From: JAGVSR01 sp963750715 | GTDB taxonomy: Bacteria > Pseudomonadota > Alphaproteobacteria > Rhizobiales > Hyphomicrobiaceae | Length of the DNA stretch: 64,000 bases | Direction: 5' to 3' | Assembly: GCA_963750715.1 (NCBI GenBank) | Contig: CAVVRP010000010.1 | Coordinates: 62,001 to 126,000 of the forward strand | Shown here: positions 54,100 to 61,931 of the stretch, one piece after another | Position numbering within the stretch: position 1 is the stretch's first letter | Layout of the letters: each line of letters begins with the position of its first letter | Translations under genes and position numbers: made by a program | Notes under the pieces: model-generated | Seen by the model: only the letters and a program-made list of their open reading frames with translations | Databases searched by the model: none | Told to the model about the DNA's origin: nothing

Positions 54100-55044
54100 A
54101 TGGAAATGCATCAAGTCCGATATTTCCTCGCCGTGGCGCGCGAGTTGAATTTTACGCGCGCGGCAGAGACCTGCAACGTTGCGCAGCCATCGTTGACGCG
54201 AGCCATCAAGCAGCTAGAAGAGGAACTCGGCGGCGAATTGTTCCGCCGCGAGCGCAACCTGACCCATTTAAGCGAACTCGGCCACCGGATGCGGCCGATG
54301 CTTCAGCAGTGTTACGACAGCGCATTGACGGCAAAGTCTCTTGCTCAATCGATAAAGAGCGGCACCGTGGCGCCCTTGTCAATCGCACTCTCCGTGACCG
54401 TCAACATCATGCTGCTGATCACCTTTCTAACCGAACTCGTGCGGGCACTTCCGGGCCTGGAACTGCGGCTCCTGCGCGGCACAAACAATGAGATCGCGGA
54501 GCTTTTGAAGAAGGGCGAGGCCGAGGTCGCAATCGGCGGCTCGCTCGACGAGTCGTGGGACCGGCTCGATGCGTGGCTGCTATTCAGCGAGCCGTACAAG
54601 CTGCTAGTCGGCCGCAAGCACAAGTTTGCCACCGCCGGTCGAGCCATTACACCGGACGAACTCGTGAAGGAGCGCCTGCTTTGCCGGATCAATTGTGAAA
54701 ACGTGCAGGAAATCGCGGACTTCTTGACGAACAAGGAAGCCATGCCCTCGGCAAGGCACAATGTCTGGTCCGAGCAAGACCTCGTCGCCTTGCTCGAAGC
54801 CAACATCGGGGTCGGTATCGCGCCTGAAAGTTCAGCGAACCTTGACGGGGTCGCGGCTCTTGAACTCGATGGCATGGCTGTTGAGCGCGCGGTTCATGTT
54901 TACGCCGTCGCGGGGCGTCAGCGGTCGGTGGCGGCGAGCACCTTGATAAAAATGCTAAGGGCCGCCAATTGGCGTCCTATAGTGACGCACATGAAAAGTG
55001 CGATCGCCAACTCAAAATCCTCGGCTAGCGCCGCGCAGATTTGA
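54100..55044 (+). CDS. LysR-family transcriptional regulator
   Basis: 314 residues from ATG 54100 (MHQVRYFLAVARELNFTRAA after two extra residues). The helix-turn-helix is at AETCNVAQPSLTRAIKQLEE and the LysR linker at GGELFRRERNLTHLSELGHR. The effector domain follows (VAPLSIALSVTVNIMLLITF, then KGEAEVAIGGSLDESWDRLD). The Cys-containing segment LLCRINCENVQEIADFL might be redox-sensitive, but this is a guess. Three CCATAGC-N5-GCTATGG sites around this locus mark its likely regulon: itself, the DUF302/patatin pair, the peroxiredoxin-like gene and the cupin/MFS pair. Confidence 0.88.
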   Translation: MEMHQVRYFLAVARELNFTRAAETCNVAQPSLTRAIKQLEEELGGELFRRERNLTHLSELGHRMRPMLQQCYDSALTAKSLAQSIKSGTVAPLSIALSVTVNIMLLITFLTELVRALPGLELRLLRGTNNEIAELLKKGEAEVAIGGSLDESWDRLDAWLLFSEPYKLLVGRKHKFATAGRAITPDELVKERLLCRINCENVQEIADFLTNKEAMPSARHNVWSEQDLVALLEANIGVGIAPESSANLDGVAALELDGMAVERAVHVYAVAGRQRSVAASTLIKMLRAANWRPIVTHMKSAIANSKSSASAAQI

Positions 55045-55175
55045 GCGCCTGAAGAATTGCATCCGTATCCATGCGCCGCCGGTAGTCAGGATCAATGAAC
55101 TCGGTCCTTTACCAGTCCATCTTTTCCGACGACAAAGGTTGTTGACGACGATGGGATGATCGCTTAAATCCGACT

Positions 55176-56486
55176 TCATGATGTCGAGTCGCACTTGTTC
55201 GGGCGTTTAGCTGACGGAGCTGTCCATCCCTCACCGGATGTTGCCCTTGCATACTGCTCGAGCGGAATCGCAAGATGATCAGGTGCGGCGGGCGGTTCGG
55301 CGAATGCAATCAGATCGTCGGTGTCAGCCGGTTCATGTAGAAACACGCCTTCCAGCGGATCGAAATCGCCCTGCCAGGGCGCCATTTCGATCACCCTTCT
55401 GGTCTTCTCATAGCCAGCGTCCCAACGCGAGCGGATCCCTGACGGGCTGAAATCGACGTCCTTCGTTTGATCCTCATTGTCGAGGCCCGGAGCCAGCAAC
55501 CGAACAACATGCATCCGCGTCGTGCAGCCGTATGCTGCCAATTCCCGTACGCCTTCGCTCGTGCGTACCGCCTCAGGAATGAGTGCGGTGAGTTGCATGA
55601 TGACGTGCCGCAACCGATGGATCTGTGCCTGGCGCGCAATGTGGGTCGCGACGCGGCTCGAATACTGAATGTCCTTTTGGCGATGCAGCACTTCCCAGAT
55701 ATTTTTCGGCTCTTCGCCGACGGGGTTCCACATGTGAACCGCGAACACGAGCGAATTCCTGCGCGGATTGTCGTCGAAGATCGCCTCCGCCGGCGTATTG
55801 GAGAGGATGCCGCCATCCCAAAAGAGTTCGCCATCGATGCGGACTGCCGGAAACGCCGGCGGAAGCGCACCGGACGCTAGGATGTGTTTCACGCCAAGCT
55901 CAGTTTGCTGGCTATCGAAATATCGCATCCGACTGGTGCGGACATGCGCCGCTCCGACTGTCAGCCGCGGTTTGCTCTTTTTGATAAGCGAAAAGTCGAC
56001 CAGGTCGAGCAGCGTTTTTTCAAGCGGAGCAGTGCTGTAGAATCCTGCGCTATCGGCGCCAAGTGGAACATGCGCTCCCAGGAACGCCAGAGGGTTAGGC
56101 TCGAAGAATCCTGGAATTCCGTATGTCACGGTCGAAATGTACGACAAGGTTTGCGCCACGCCGGCCCACAACGGCCAGCCATGCCAAGGCGATTTGTGGG
56201 ACATGCGCTGCCAGAATTCTTGAAGAGCCGGCAGTCGATTTGCAGGTTTGTTGCCGACGATCAACGCGGCGTTGATTGCGCCGATCGACGTGCCGATAAC
56301 CCAGTCCGGCTCGATGCCCGCTTCGTGCAGCGCCTGATACACCCCGGCCTGATAGGCGCCGAGCGCGCCCCCGCCCTGAAAAACGAGCACGATCTGCCCG
56401 GTGTCCCTTGCGGACCGCGGCACCTCTGGCGCCGGGTCGAATTCGCCTGCCCGCTCTCCAGGACCACTCTTGAGACTGTTGAGCAT
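55176..56486 (-). CDS. Patatin-like phospholipase with C-terminal DUF3734
   Basis: 436 residues; ATG 56486 follows TTGGAGGACGTC. The patatin core has the oxyanion loop FQGGGALGAYQAGVYQAL, the nucleophile Ser in VIGTSIGAINAALI and the catalytic Asp in ELFWDGGILSNTPAEA. After about residue 290 it continues with the DUF3734-type region (KDIQYSSRVATHIARQAQIH...). These lipases cleave phospholipids or stored lipid. It lies 92 bases downstream of the DUF302 gene on the same strand, with which it is probably co-transcribed under the LysR site at 57181. Confidence 0.88.
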   Translation of the reverse strand: MLNSLKSGPGERAGEFDPAPEVPRSARDTGQIVLVFQGGGALGAYQAGVYQALHEAGIEPDWVIGTSIGAINAALIVGNKPANRLPALQEFWQRMSHKSPWHGWPLWAGVAQTLSYISTVTYGIPGFFEPNPLAFLGAHVPLGADSAGFYSTAPLEKTLLDLVDFSLIKKSKPRLTVGAAHVRTSRMRYFDSQQTELGVKHILASGALPPAFPAVRIDGELFWDGGILSNTPAEAIFDDNPRRNSLVFAVHMWNPVGEEPKNIWEVLHRQKDIQYSSRVATHIARQAQIHRLRHVIMQLTALIPEAVRTSEGVRELAAYGCTTRMHVVRLLAPGLDNEDQTKDVDFSPSGIRSRWDAGYEKTRRVIEMAPWQGDFDPLEGVFLHEPADTDDLIAFAEPPAAPDHLAIPLEQYARATSGEGWTAPSAKRPNKCDSTS

Positions 56487-56578
56487 GACGTCCTCCAATA
56501 CTGGTTGGATGGTCGACCTGCGGCGGATCGAAAGCACCAGCGTCGATCGCTGACCGCTTCCGAACCGCGCAGGGCTGT

Positions 56579-57079
56579 CTATTTCGAAGCGACGCTCGAT
56601 GTAATCGACGCGATGACCTCGGACGCCATATTGAAAGCCGCGTCGCGGTCCTTGATATGATGACGGCGCGCGATCCATCTAAAGTCCGTGTAGACGGCCC
56701 AGACCTGTCCCTTGTCGTCTTCTCTGACGAGCAACCGTACGGGCCAATCCAGCCCGGCGTTCGGATTGGATGTCAGGAATTGAATACCGAGTGGCGGGTT
56801 ACCGAAAATAAGCAGGGTCGACGGCTTCAGGCTAATCGCTGCCTTCGCGCCGAGCTGCGATTGATCGACGGCCATGAAGAACATGATGCCCTTCTTCTCA
56901 ACGTCGGCTTTCAGACGGGCAACCGTTTCATCAAAGCCGTATATGCTCCTAACAGTGACGATGCCGTCTTTCGTTACGGCCGGTGTTGCACCGGCCGCCG
57001 GCGAGAATGCAGGTACGGCGAGCGCCGCCAGCGTAGCCGCGGCGATGACGTTGCGTATTGAAGCAATGGGGAACAGCAT
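56579..57079 (-). CDS. Exported DUF302 protein
   Basis: 166 residues. A signal peptide (NVIAAATLAALAVPAFSPAAG) precedes a DUF302 domain: VRSIYGFDETVARLKADVEK, KGIMFFMAVDQSQLGAKAAI, LLIFGNPPLGIQFLTSNPNA, then LLVREDDKGQVWAVYTDFRW. All DUF302 core motifs (NP...G..LM-like and the final VWV.Y) are present. DUF302 proteins are periplasmic, often linked to redox or metal stress, function unproved. It shares a divergent promoter region with the peroxiredoxin-like gene. Confidence 0.85.
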   Translation of the reverse strand: MLFPIASIRNVIAAATLAALAVPAFSPAAGATPAVTKDGIVTVRSIYGFDETVARLKADVEKKGIMFFMAVDQSQLGAKAAISLKPSTLLIFGNPPLGIQFLTSNPNAGLDWPVRLLVREDDKGQVWAVYTDFRWIARRHHIKDRDAAFNMASEVIASITSSVASK

Positions 57080-57180
57080 CTGTCACTCCTCTAAGCTCCG
57101 CTCTCGGCGGGTGTTGGGCTCTGATGGCGACACAATGCCGGGGGCCGACGCCTGGCTGAAATAGCGATTGGCTCCGGTGT

Positions 57181-57199
57181 CGATAGCGCAATGCTATGG
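57181..57199. promoter_or_regulatory. LysR-type operator 2 (divergent DUF302 / peroxiredoxin-like region)
   Basis: CGATAGC-GCAAT-GCTATGG, one mismatch from the palindromes at 54023 and 58126 and with the same 5-base spacer. It lies between the DUF302 start (57079) and the peroxiredoxin-like start (57392), so it could serve both. The 57200-57391 remainder shows no other feature. Confidence 0.65.
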
Positions 57200-57391
57200 C
57201 TGTTCGTCGTAGCTTACGGCAATGCCTGGCCGCGTGACGGATAGCCGTCCGGTCGGCGACCGGGCTTTTAAGGGTTTGGTGTCAAGCGGTGTGACGACAA
57301 CGCGACATGCCAAGTCATACCCGCGAATGACCGAATTCAGTTCGGCACTAATTTGCGGTAATCTCAGACTGGGTCTTTATCGACGGCGGAC

Positions 57392-58087
57392 ATGACAGAC
57401 GATCGAACGCTTGAAGCGGTGTTCCGAGACATTTGCGGCCGTGATGGCCCGTTGCAAGAACGGCTCGAGGATTTCAGCCGGGCGGTCAGGGACCTTTCCC
57501 CGCCGTTCGCGGATGCTTATGACACGCTGATCGCGCGGCTTGCGGCCGCCCGCAGCGGCATGAACGCACCAGGTCGCGGCGATTCGATGCCGGATTTCGT
57601 GCTGCCTGAGTGCGACGGGCGATTGGTGTCGTTGGCTGACTTGAAAGCCTCGGGCCCGTTCATCATCAGCTTCAATCGTGGTCATTGGTGCGACTACTGC
57701 GCGATTGAATTGACGGCATTCAAACAAGCCCACAACGCGTTCGAAGGTGTGGGCGCGCGAGTTGTTTCGATTATGCCCGAAGCGCAGAAATTTACCGGCA
57801 CAGTCAAAGAACGGCTTGACGGCGGCATCGCCATTCTGTCGGACATCGACAACGCCTTCGCACTTGAAATGGGCATTGCCATCTGGCTCGGTGACGACGT
57901 GCGGACGCTCTACCTCAACAACGGGTTGAACCTCGAAATATTTCAGCGCAGCGGCCTGTGGTTTGTACCAATCCCCGCAACGTTCGTCGTCGCGAGCGAT
58001 GGCAATATCCTGGCGCGTTTCGTCGATCCCGATTTCCGCAGGCGGATGGAGATCAATGAGATACTTGCTGCTTTAAAATCTGCGTAG
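57392..58087 (+). CDS. Peroxiredoxin-like AhpC/TSA-family protein
   Basis: 231 residues. A helical N-terminal part (1-65) precedes the thioredoxin fold: GDSMPDFVLPECDGRLVSLA, then FIISFNRGHWCDYCAIELTA with a CxxC-type pair at the peroxidatic position. IPATFVVASDGNILARFVDP closes the fold. The W-C-x-x-C arrangement is that of the peroxiredoxin-like group often found with LysR regulators in proteobacteria, a thiol peroxidase or disulfide reductase. No signal peptide, so cytoplasmic. Controlled from the palindrome at 57181. Confidence 0.82.
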   Translation: MTDDRTLEAVFRDICGRDGPLQERLEDFSRAVRDLSPPFADAYDTLIARLAAARSGMNAPGRGDSMPDFVLPECDGRLVSLADLKASGPFIISFNRGHWCDYCAIELTAFKQAHNAFEGVGARVVSIMPEAQKFTGTVKERLDGGIAILSDIDNAFALEMGIAIWLGDDVRTLYLNNGLNLEIFQRSGLWFVPIPATFVVASDGNILARFVDPDFRRRMEINEILAALKSA

Positions 58088-58125
58088 AGCCATTGACGCG
58101 TGACACCTCCGGCCACGCCGGCGAG

Positions 58126-58144
58126 CCATAGCCAAACGCTATGG
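58126..58144. promoter_or_regulatory. LysR-type operator 3 (before the cupin gene)
   Basis: CCATAGC-CAAAC-GCTATGG, with arms identical to the site before the LysR gene and the same 5-base spacer. It lies about 110 bases before the cupin ATG at 58253. Confidence 0.72.
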
Positions 58145-58252
58145 AAAGAGTTCCGAAACGATATTTTTCAGTTCCGATTGCGGTGTTCAAGATGGGCCCG
58201 TCATCGCGACCCTATAGGCCGCGAATAGCTCGCAACACGGAGCGTTAATCCC

Positions 58253-58747
58253 ATGACCCACAATGTCTCAATGAAATCGAGCCGGTGCCTTGCACTTTCG
58301 ATTGCAGGCTTGCTCGCAGGAGCTACCGCAATCGGCGCAACGGCAGCCAACGCTGGCACGTGCCCGGCTGATAAGGTCACGACTGACGGCCAGAAGCCGG
58401 GCGCAACAGCTCACAAAGACGTCACCGAAAAGCTGCTCGGCCAGATCGACCTTTCGAAGGAAACGGTGGCAGTCGGCGATCATCACCTCCGCATGCGCCG
58501 GCTCGATATCAAACCGGGCGGCGAGGTCGCGTGGCACAGCCACGGCGACCGTCCGGCGCTCATCTTCGTCGTGTCAGGTTCGATCACCGAGTATTCGAAC
58601 CACTGCTCCGTTCCGATCGTACACAACACTGGCGACGTGTCCGTCGAGCAGGGCGGCCTCTCGCACTGGTGGAAGAATACATCGAAAGAGCCGGTGGTCC
58701 TGGTGTCTGCCGATATCGCGAAAGATCCAGACGAGGAGGGCATGTAG
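58253..58747 (+). CDS. Exported cupin-domain protein
   Basis: 164 residues; ATG 58253 (ATG 58271, MKSSRCLALSIAGLLAGATA, is also possible). The signal peptide ends near AANAGTCP. The cupin barrel has the metal-binding motif GGEVAWHSHGDRPALIFVVS and a second block NTGDVSVEQGGLSHWWKNTS, with the His/Glu set of the small metal cupins. Periplasmic location. It heads the downstream half of the LysR regulon, 141 bases before an MFS transporter. Substrate unknown. Confidence 0.82.
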   Translation: MTHNVSMKSSRCLALSIAGLLAGATAIGATAANAGTCPADKVTTDGQKPGATAHKDVTEKLLGQIDLSKETVAVGDHHLRMRRLDIKPGGEVAWHSHGDRPALIFVVSGSITEYSNHCSVPIVHNTGDVSVEQGGLSHWWKNTSKEPVVLVSADIAKDPDEEGM

Positions 58748-58888
58748 TCCGGCGGTCGCCATCTGCGTTGTGGATCGTGAGGCGTTGCGCCAAACCCGCT
58801 TTGGCCTGCGCCGCACATCCGCCGACCAGAATTCTGTCGACGTTTTCTCAAAATCGCTCACTCGCAGCATCGCAGGACCCAAACAAAA

Positions 58889-60133
58889 ATGGGCCAGCCC
58901 TCAGAGATCGCACTTCAAGCATCAGAACTCGCGCGGCCGCAATGGGAAACTGGCGCGTTCCGGCGCGCTCTCGTGATCGGATTGACCGCCTTCCTGACGG
59001 TGGTTGATCTATTTGCCGCTCAAGCCATTCTGCCACCGCTCGCCAAACACTATGCTGTGTCGGCGGCAGCCATGGGCCTTGCCGTCAACGCCAGCACGTT
59101 CGGCATGGCGATCGCTGGGCTCGGCGTCGCGATGTTCAGCGAAAAACTCGATCGCCGGCTCGGCATCTTTTTTTCTCTCGTCCTGCTGTCGATCCCCACG
59201 CTGCTGCTCGCATCGGCGCCAAACCTGGCCGTATTCGCGGCCCTGCGCGTCACGCAAGGTCTTCTCATGTCGACTGCGTTCAGCCTGACGCTCGGTTATC
59301 TCGGCGAGCGCTACAGCGCTGCAGAGTCCGCAAGCGCTTTTGCGGCGTACATCACGGGTAACGTCGCGAGCAATTTCATCGGACGTTTCATCGCGGCGGC
59401 GGTCGTCGACCATGCCGGGTTGGCTGCGAACTTTTACGTCTTTGCGGCTCTCAACTTGTTAGGTGCTGTGCTCGTCTACATCACGGTCAGGCGTGTACCG
59501 CGCATGAAGCCGGTTCACGCGCCAGCTGCCCGATCGCCGTTCGCCAGCGTGTGGCATCATTTGTCGGATGCGCGTCTCCGTGCTGCTTTTGGCATAGGTT
59601 TCTGCATCCTGTTCGCCTTCATCGGCACGTTCACCTACATCAATTTCGTCCTGATGCGCGCACCGCTGTCGGTCGGCATGATGCAGATCGGCGTGATCTA
59701 TTTCGTCTTTCTGCCGTCCATGATCACGACACCGCTCGCGGGTGCTGCCGTCCTTCGTTTTGGAATCCGGCTGACGCTCTGGTCTTCACTCGGCCTCGCT
59801 GCTGTTGGCTTGCCGCTTCTGCTCGCACCGCATCTCGCCCCCGTTCTGCTTGGCATGGTTCTGGTAGCCGTCGGAACATTTTTTGCCCAAGCCGTCGCAA
59901 CGGGCTTCGTCAGCCGCACAGCCACTGTCGATCGGGGCTCGGCCAGCGGGCTCTATCTCGCCTCCTACTTTCTCGGCGGGCTTAGCGGCAGTGCTGTGCT
60001 CGGCCAACTTTTCGATCGCTTCGGCTGGGGCGCCTGCGTCGCGGGCATCGGCGCGTCGCTCCTCGCTGCAGTTGTGCTAGCCGCGCGCCTCGATACCGCC
60101 ACGACGCCCGTCAGCAAATCGCGAGCCGAATGA
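58889..60133 (+). CDS. MFS transporter
   Basis: 414 residues with 12 predicted helices (for example ALVIGLTAFLTVVDLFAAQA, GFCILFAFIGTFTYINFVLM). The MFS loop motif between helices 2 and 3 is weakly present (SEKLDRRLGIFFSLVLLS). It resembles the drug/metabolite proton antiporters of the YnfM/CynX kind. It follows the cupin gene and probably shares the LysR-controlled transcript. It may export the compound sensed by the LysR protein; that is inference. Confidence 0.85.
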   Translation: MGQPSEIALQASELARPQWETGAFRRALVIGLTAFLTVVDLFAAQAILPPLAKHYAVSAAAMGLAVNASTFGMAIAGLGVAMFSEKLDRRLGIFFSLVLLSIPTLLLASAPNLAVFAALRVTQGLLMSTAFSLTLGYLGERYSAAESASAFAAYITGNVASNFIGRFIAAAVVDHAGLAANFYVFAALNLLGAVLVYITVRRVPRMKPVHAPAARSPFASVWHHLSDARLRAAFGIGFCILFAFIGTFTYINFVLMRAPLSVGMMQIGVIYFVFLPSMITTPLAGAAVLRFGIRLTLWSSLGLAAVGLPLLLAPHLAPVLLGMVLVAVGTFFAQAVATGFVSRTATVDRGSASGLYLASYFLGGLSGSAVLGQLFDRFGWGACVAGIGASLLAAVVLAARLDTATTPVSKSRAE

Positions 60134-60637
60134 GAACCAGCAGGTTAGTAGCTTTCAAGCAAAGTGCCAAAATCGCGTGCTTCTGTGATGAGGCACTGAG
60201 CTCAACGGCGTCGGACCGGCTCAGATCGACACCGCGTATCCCGATGCTCTCACAGCAAATCCCTTCGGAAATCCAGCCGAGGCTGATTGGATTTCGAACC
60301 GGGAATCGGGCCTCAACCGGCTGGTGGATTTAGCGGGCGTCGGCATGACTGTCGTGCAGCGGCTCGATCTGTCGGTCTGATACCCGGGAACCTTTGTCTC
60401 GCGATCGCATTCAACTGGCATGAGCGGTGTCATTCGTGTCCTGGCCGTAGAAGCGCCCAAGACGCTTCCGTGAAGCTTAGGTGCGTATTCAACATGTGTT
60501 GATCCAGATCGGCGTCGGATTTTCGTCCTTAAGCCATCCCGGCACAGCCTAGGATTCTATTGGTTCACGCAAGCTGACCTGAACCGGTAAACGGTACGGA
60601 TCCGAGCCGGGATATCCAATGGAAAGGGATCTGATTG
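60134..60637. other. Intergenic region with a possible gene tail
   Basis: About 500 bases. A frame without a start codon (60192-60380) reads AQIDTAYPDALTANPFGNPA, EADWISNRESGLNRLVDLAG and VGMTVVQRLDLSV before TGA 60378, sensible enough to be the end of a lost exported protein. Nothing else was found. Confidence 0.3.
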
Positions 60638-61186
60638 ATGACCAGTTTTTTGCATTTCGTTGGGGTTATCGCTGGAGCAGCGATGCTGGGTGGCGTTGCA
60701 CTGTCGACAACGGGTCCGACCAGGGCCGACATGGGGCCAAAGCCGAAGGTTGATTGCACTAAGGCCGCAAATAAGGACAAACCTGCCTGCAAGCCCAAGC
60801 ATGGAGAAGCAACCGACCAGGAGATCTACAACGCGGCGTATTGGATGGCGCACCAGGGCCAGTACCGCGAAGCGCGCGATGTTCTTGCTATGGCCGCAAA
60901 CCAGAATGACCCGGCCATTCTGACGGCCATCGGCTTCGTGACCCGCAAGCTCGGCAATGTCGACGCCGCGCTGCCCTACTACGGGCGGGCGCTGGCCCTC
61001 AATCCGGACTATGTGCTGGCGCGCGAATACCTCGGTGAAGCCCACCTTACGCGCGGCGACCTCGCCAGCGCGCAGCGTGAACTCGGCGAAATCGCGCAGC
61101 GGTGCGGGACGCAGTGCACGGCCTACGTCCATCTAGCCGAGCACATTTCCAATTTCGAGGCTGCCCACGCGCCATCGAAAGGCTGA
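60638..61186 (+). CDS. Exported TPR protein
   Basis: 182 residues from ATG 60638, behind GGAAAGGG. The signal peptide (FLHFVGVIAGAAMLGGVALS...TRAD) is followed by a Lys/Cys-rich stretch (KPKVDCTKAANKDKPACKPK). Two to three tetratricopeptide repeats follow: IYNAAYWMAHQGQYREARDV, IGFVTRKLGNVDAALPYYGR and LAREYLGEAHLTRGDLASAQ. The RCGTQCTAYVHL end holds a Cys pair. This family is common as an orphan periplasmic protein in rhizobia. Likely a protein-protein interaction role; partner unknown. Confidence 0.82.
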   Translation: MTSFLHFVGVIAGAAMLGGVALSTTGPTRADMGPKPKVDCTKAANKDKPACKPKHGEATDQEIYNAAYWMAHQGQYREARDVLAMAANQNDPAILTAIGFVTRKLGNVDAALPYYGRALALNPDYVLAREYLGEAHLTRGDLASAQRELGEIAQRCGTQCTAYVHLAEHISNFEAAHAPSKG

Positions 61187-61306
61187 GCGCGCGGCTGACC
61201 AACCGGCCTGGGACCGCGGTCTCCGCGTCCGCTCGCCAGCGTCTTCAGGTTCGCTGCTTCCCGCCCGCTGCTATTGCCGAGTCAGGCGAATGATCACATC
61301 GGCGCC

Positions 61307-61591
61307 TCAGCGCCGAGCTAGCTGCGAACGGCGAATCTCACCGCTGGCCACGAGAGCATCCTTGCAACCCGGCGACAGGCGCTTTCCAACCTGACTCATG
61401 CAAGTTTTCAACTCGGCCGTATCGGGCGCGTACGACGCGCAGAAGCGGAAGTAGTCGGCCTTGCACGCGTTCATGACGCGCTGCGAGACAGCACTCGCCG
61501 GCCACGCGGCAACTACTGTCAAGGCGATGAAAACGCCTCCCGCGATAAGCTTGTTAGCCGCGTCGCGAAGGCGGGTGACGATAGTGCTCAT
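61307..61591 (-). CDS. Small exported cysteine-rich protein
   Basis: 94 residues from ATG 61591; the upstream extension to 61684 lacks protein character. A membrane/signal segment (LIAGGVFIALTVVAAWPASA) leads to VSQRVMNACKADYFRFCASY, APDTAELKTCMSQVGKRLSP, then GCKDALVASGEI. The C...C.F C......C...L.PGC spacing is that of short GLG1-type cysteine-rich repeats found in many alphaproteobacterial periplasmic proteins. Two disulfides are expected. No function known. Confidence 0.75.
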   Translation of the reverse strand: MSTIVTRLRDAANKLIAGGVFIALTVVAAWPASAVSQRVMNACKADYFRFCASYAPDTAELKTCMSQVGKRLSPGCKDALVASGEIRRSQLARR

Positions 61592-61931
61592 GTCACTCTG
61601 CTTCCTAGTCCAAGATAGCTCTTTCACAATTGCCCCCGCCAACTTCGGTTCACGTGCCAAAATCACTCGGTGATTTGTCCACATCGTTCCAGCGCTTTTC
61701 GCTGTATTGGCGTATTCGCCCGTCTCAAAATGTGGAAAATTTGCAATCGTGATCTTCTCGACGCGTTATGGCCTCAGCCCGACAGCTAACGCTGGCGGCG
61801 CTCTTACCCGTTCGATCGGACCGTTGGAGGCTCCCATGCAAGGGCCTGGGATGGCACTTAACGTCCTGGGCGCCGTTGCGAACATACAGAGAATCGCTGA
61901 TTCTTAGAGTTTCCGTCGGGGACGTTTCCAC

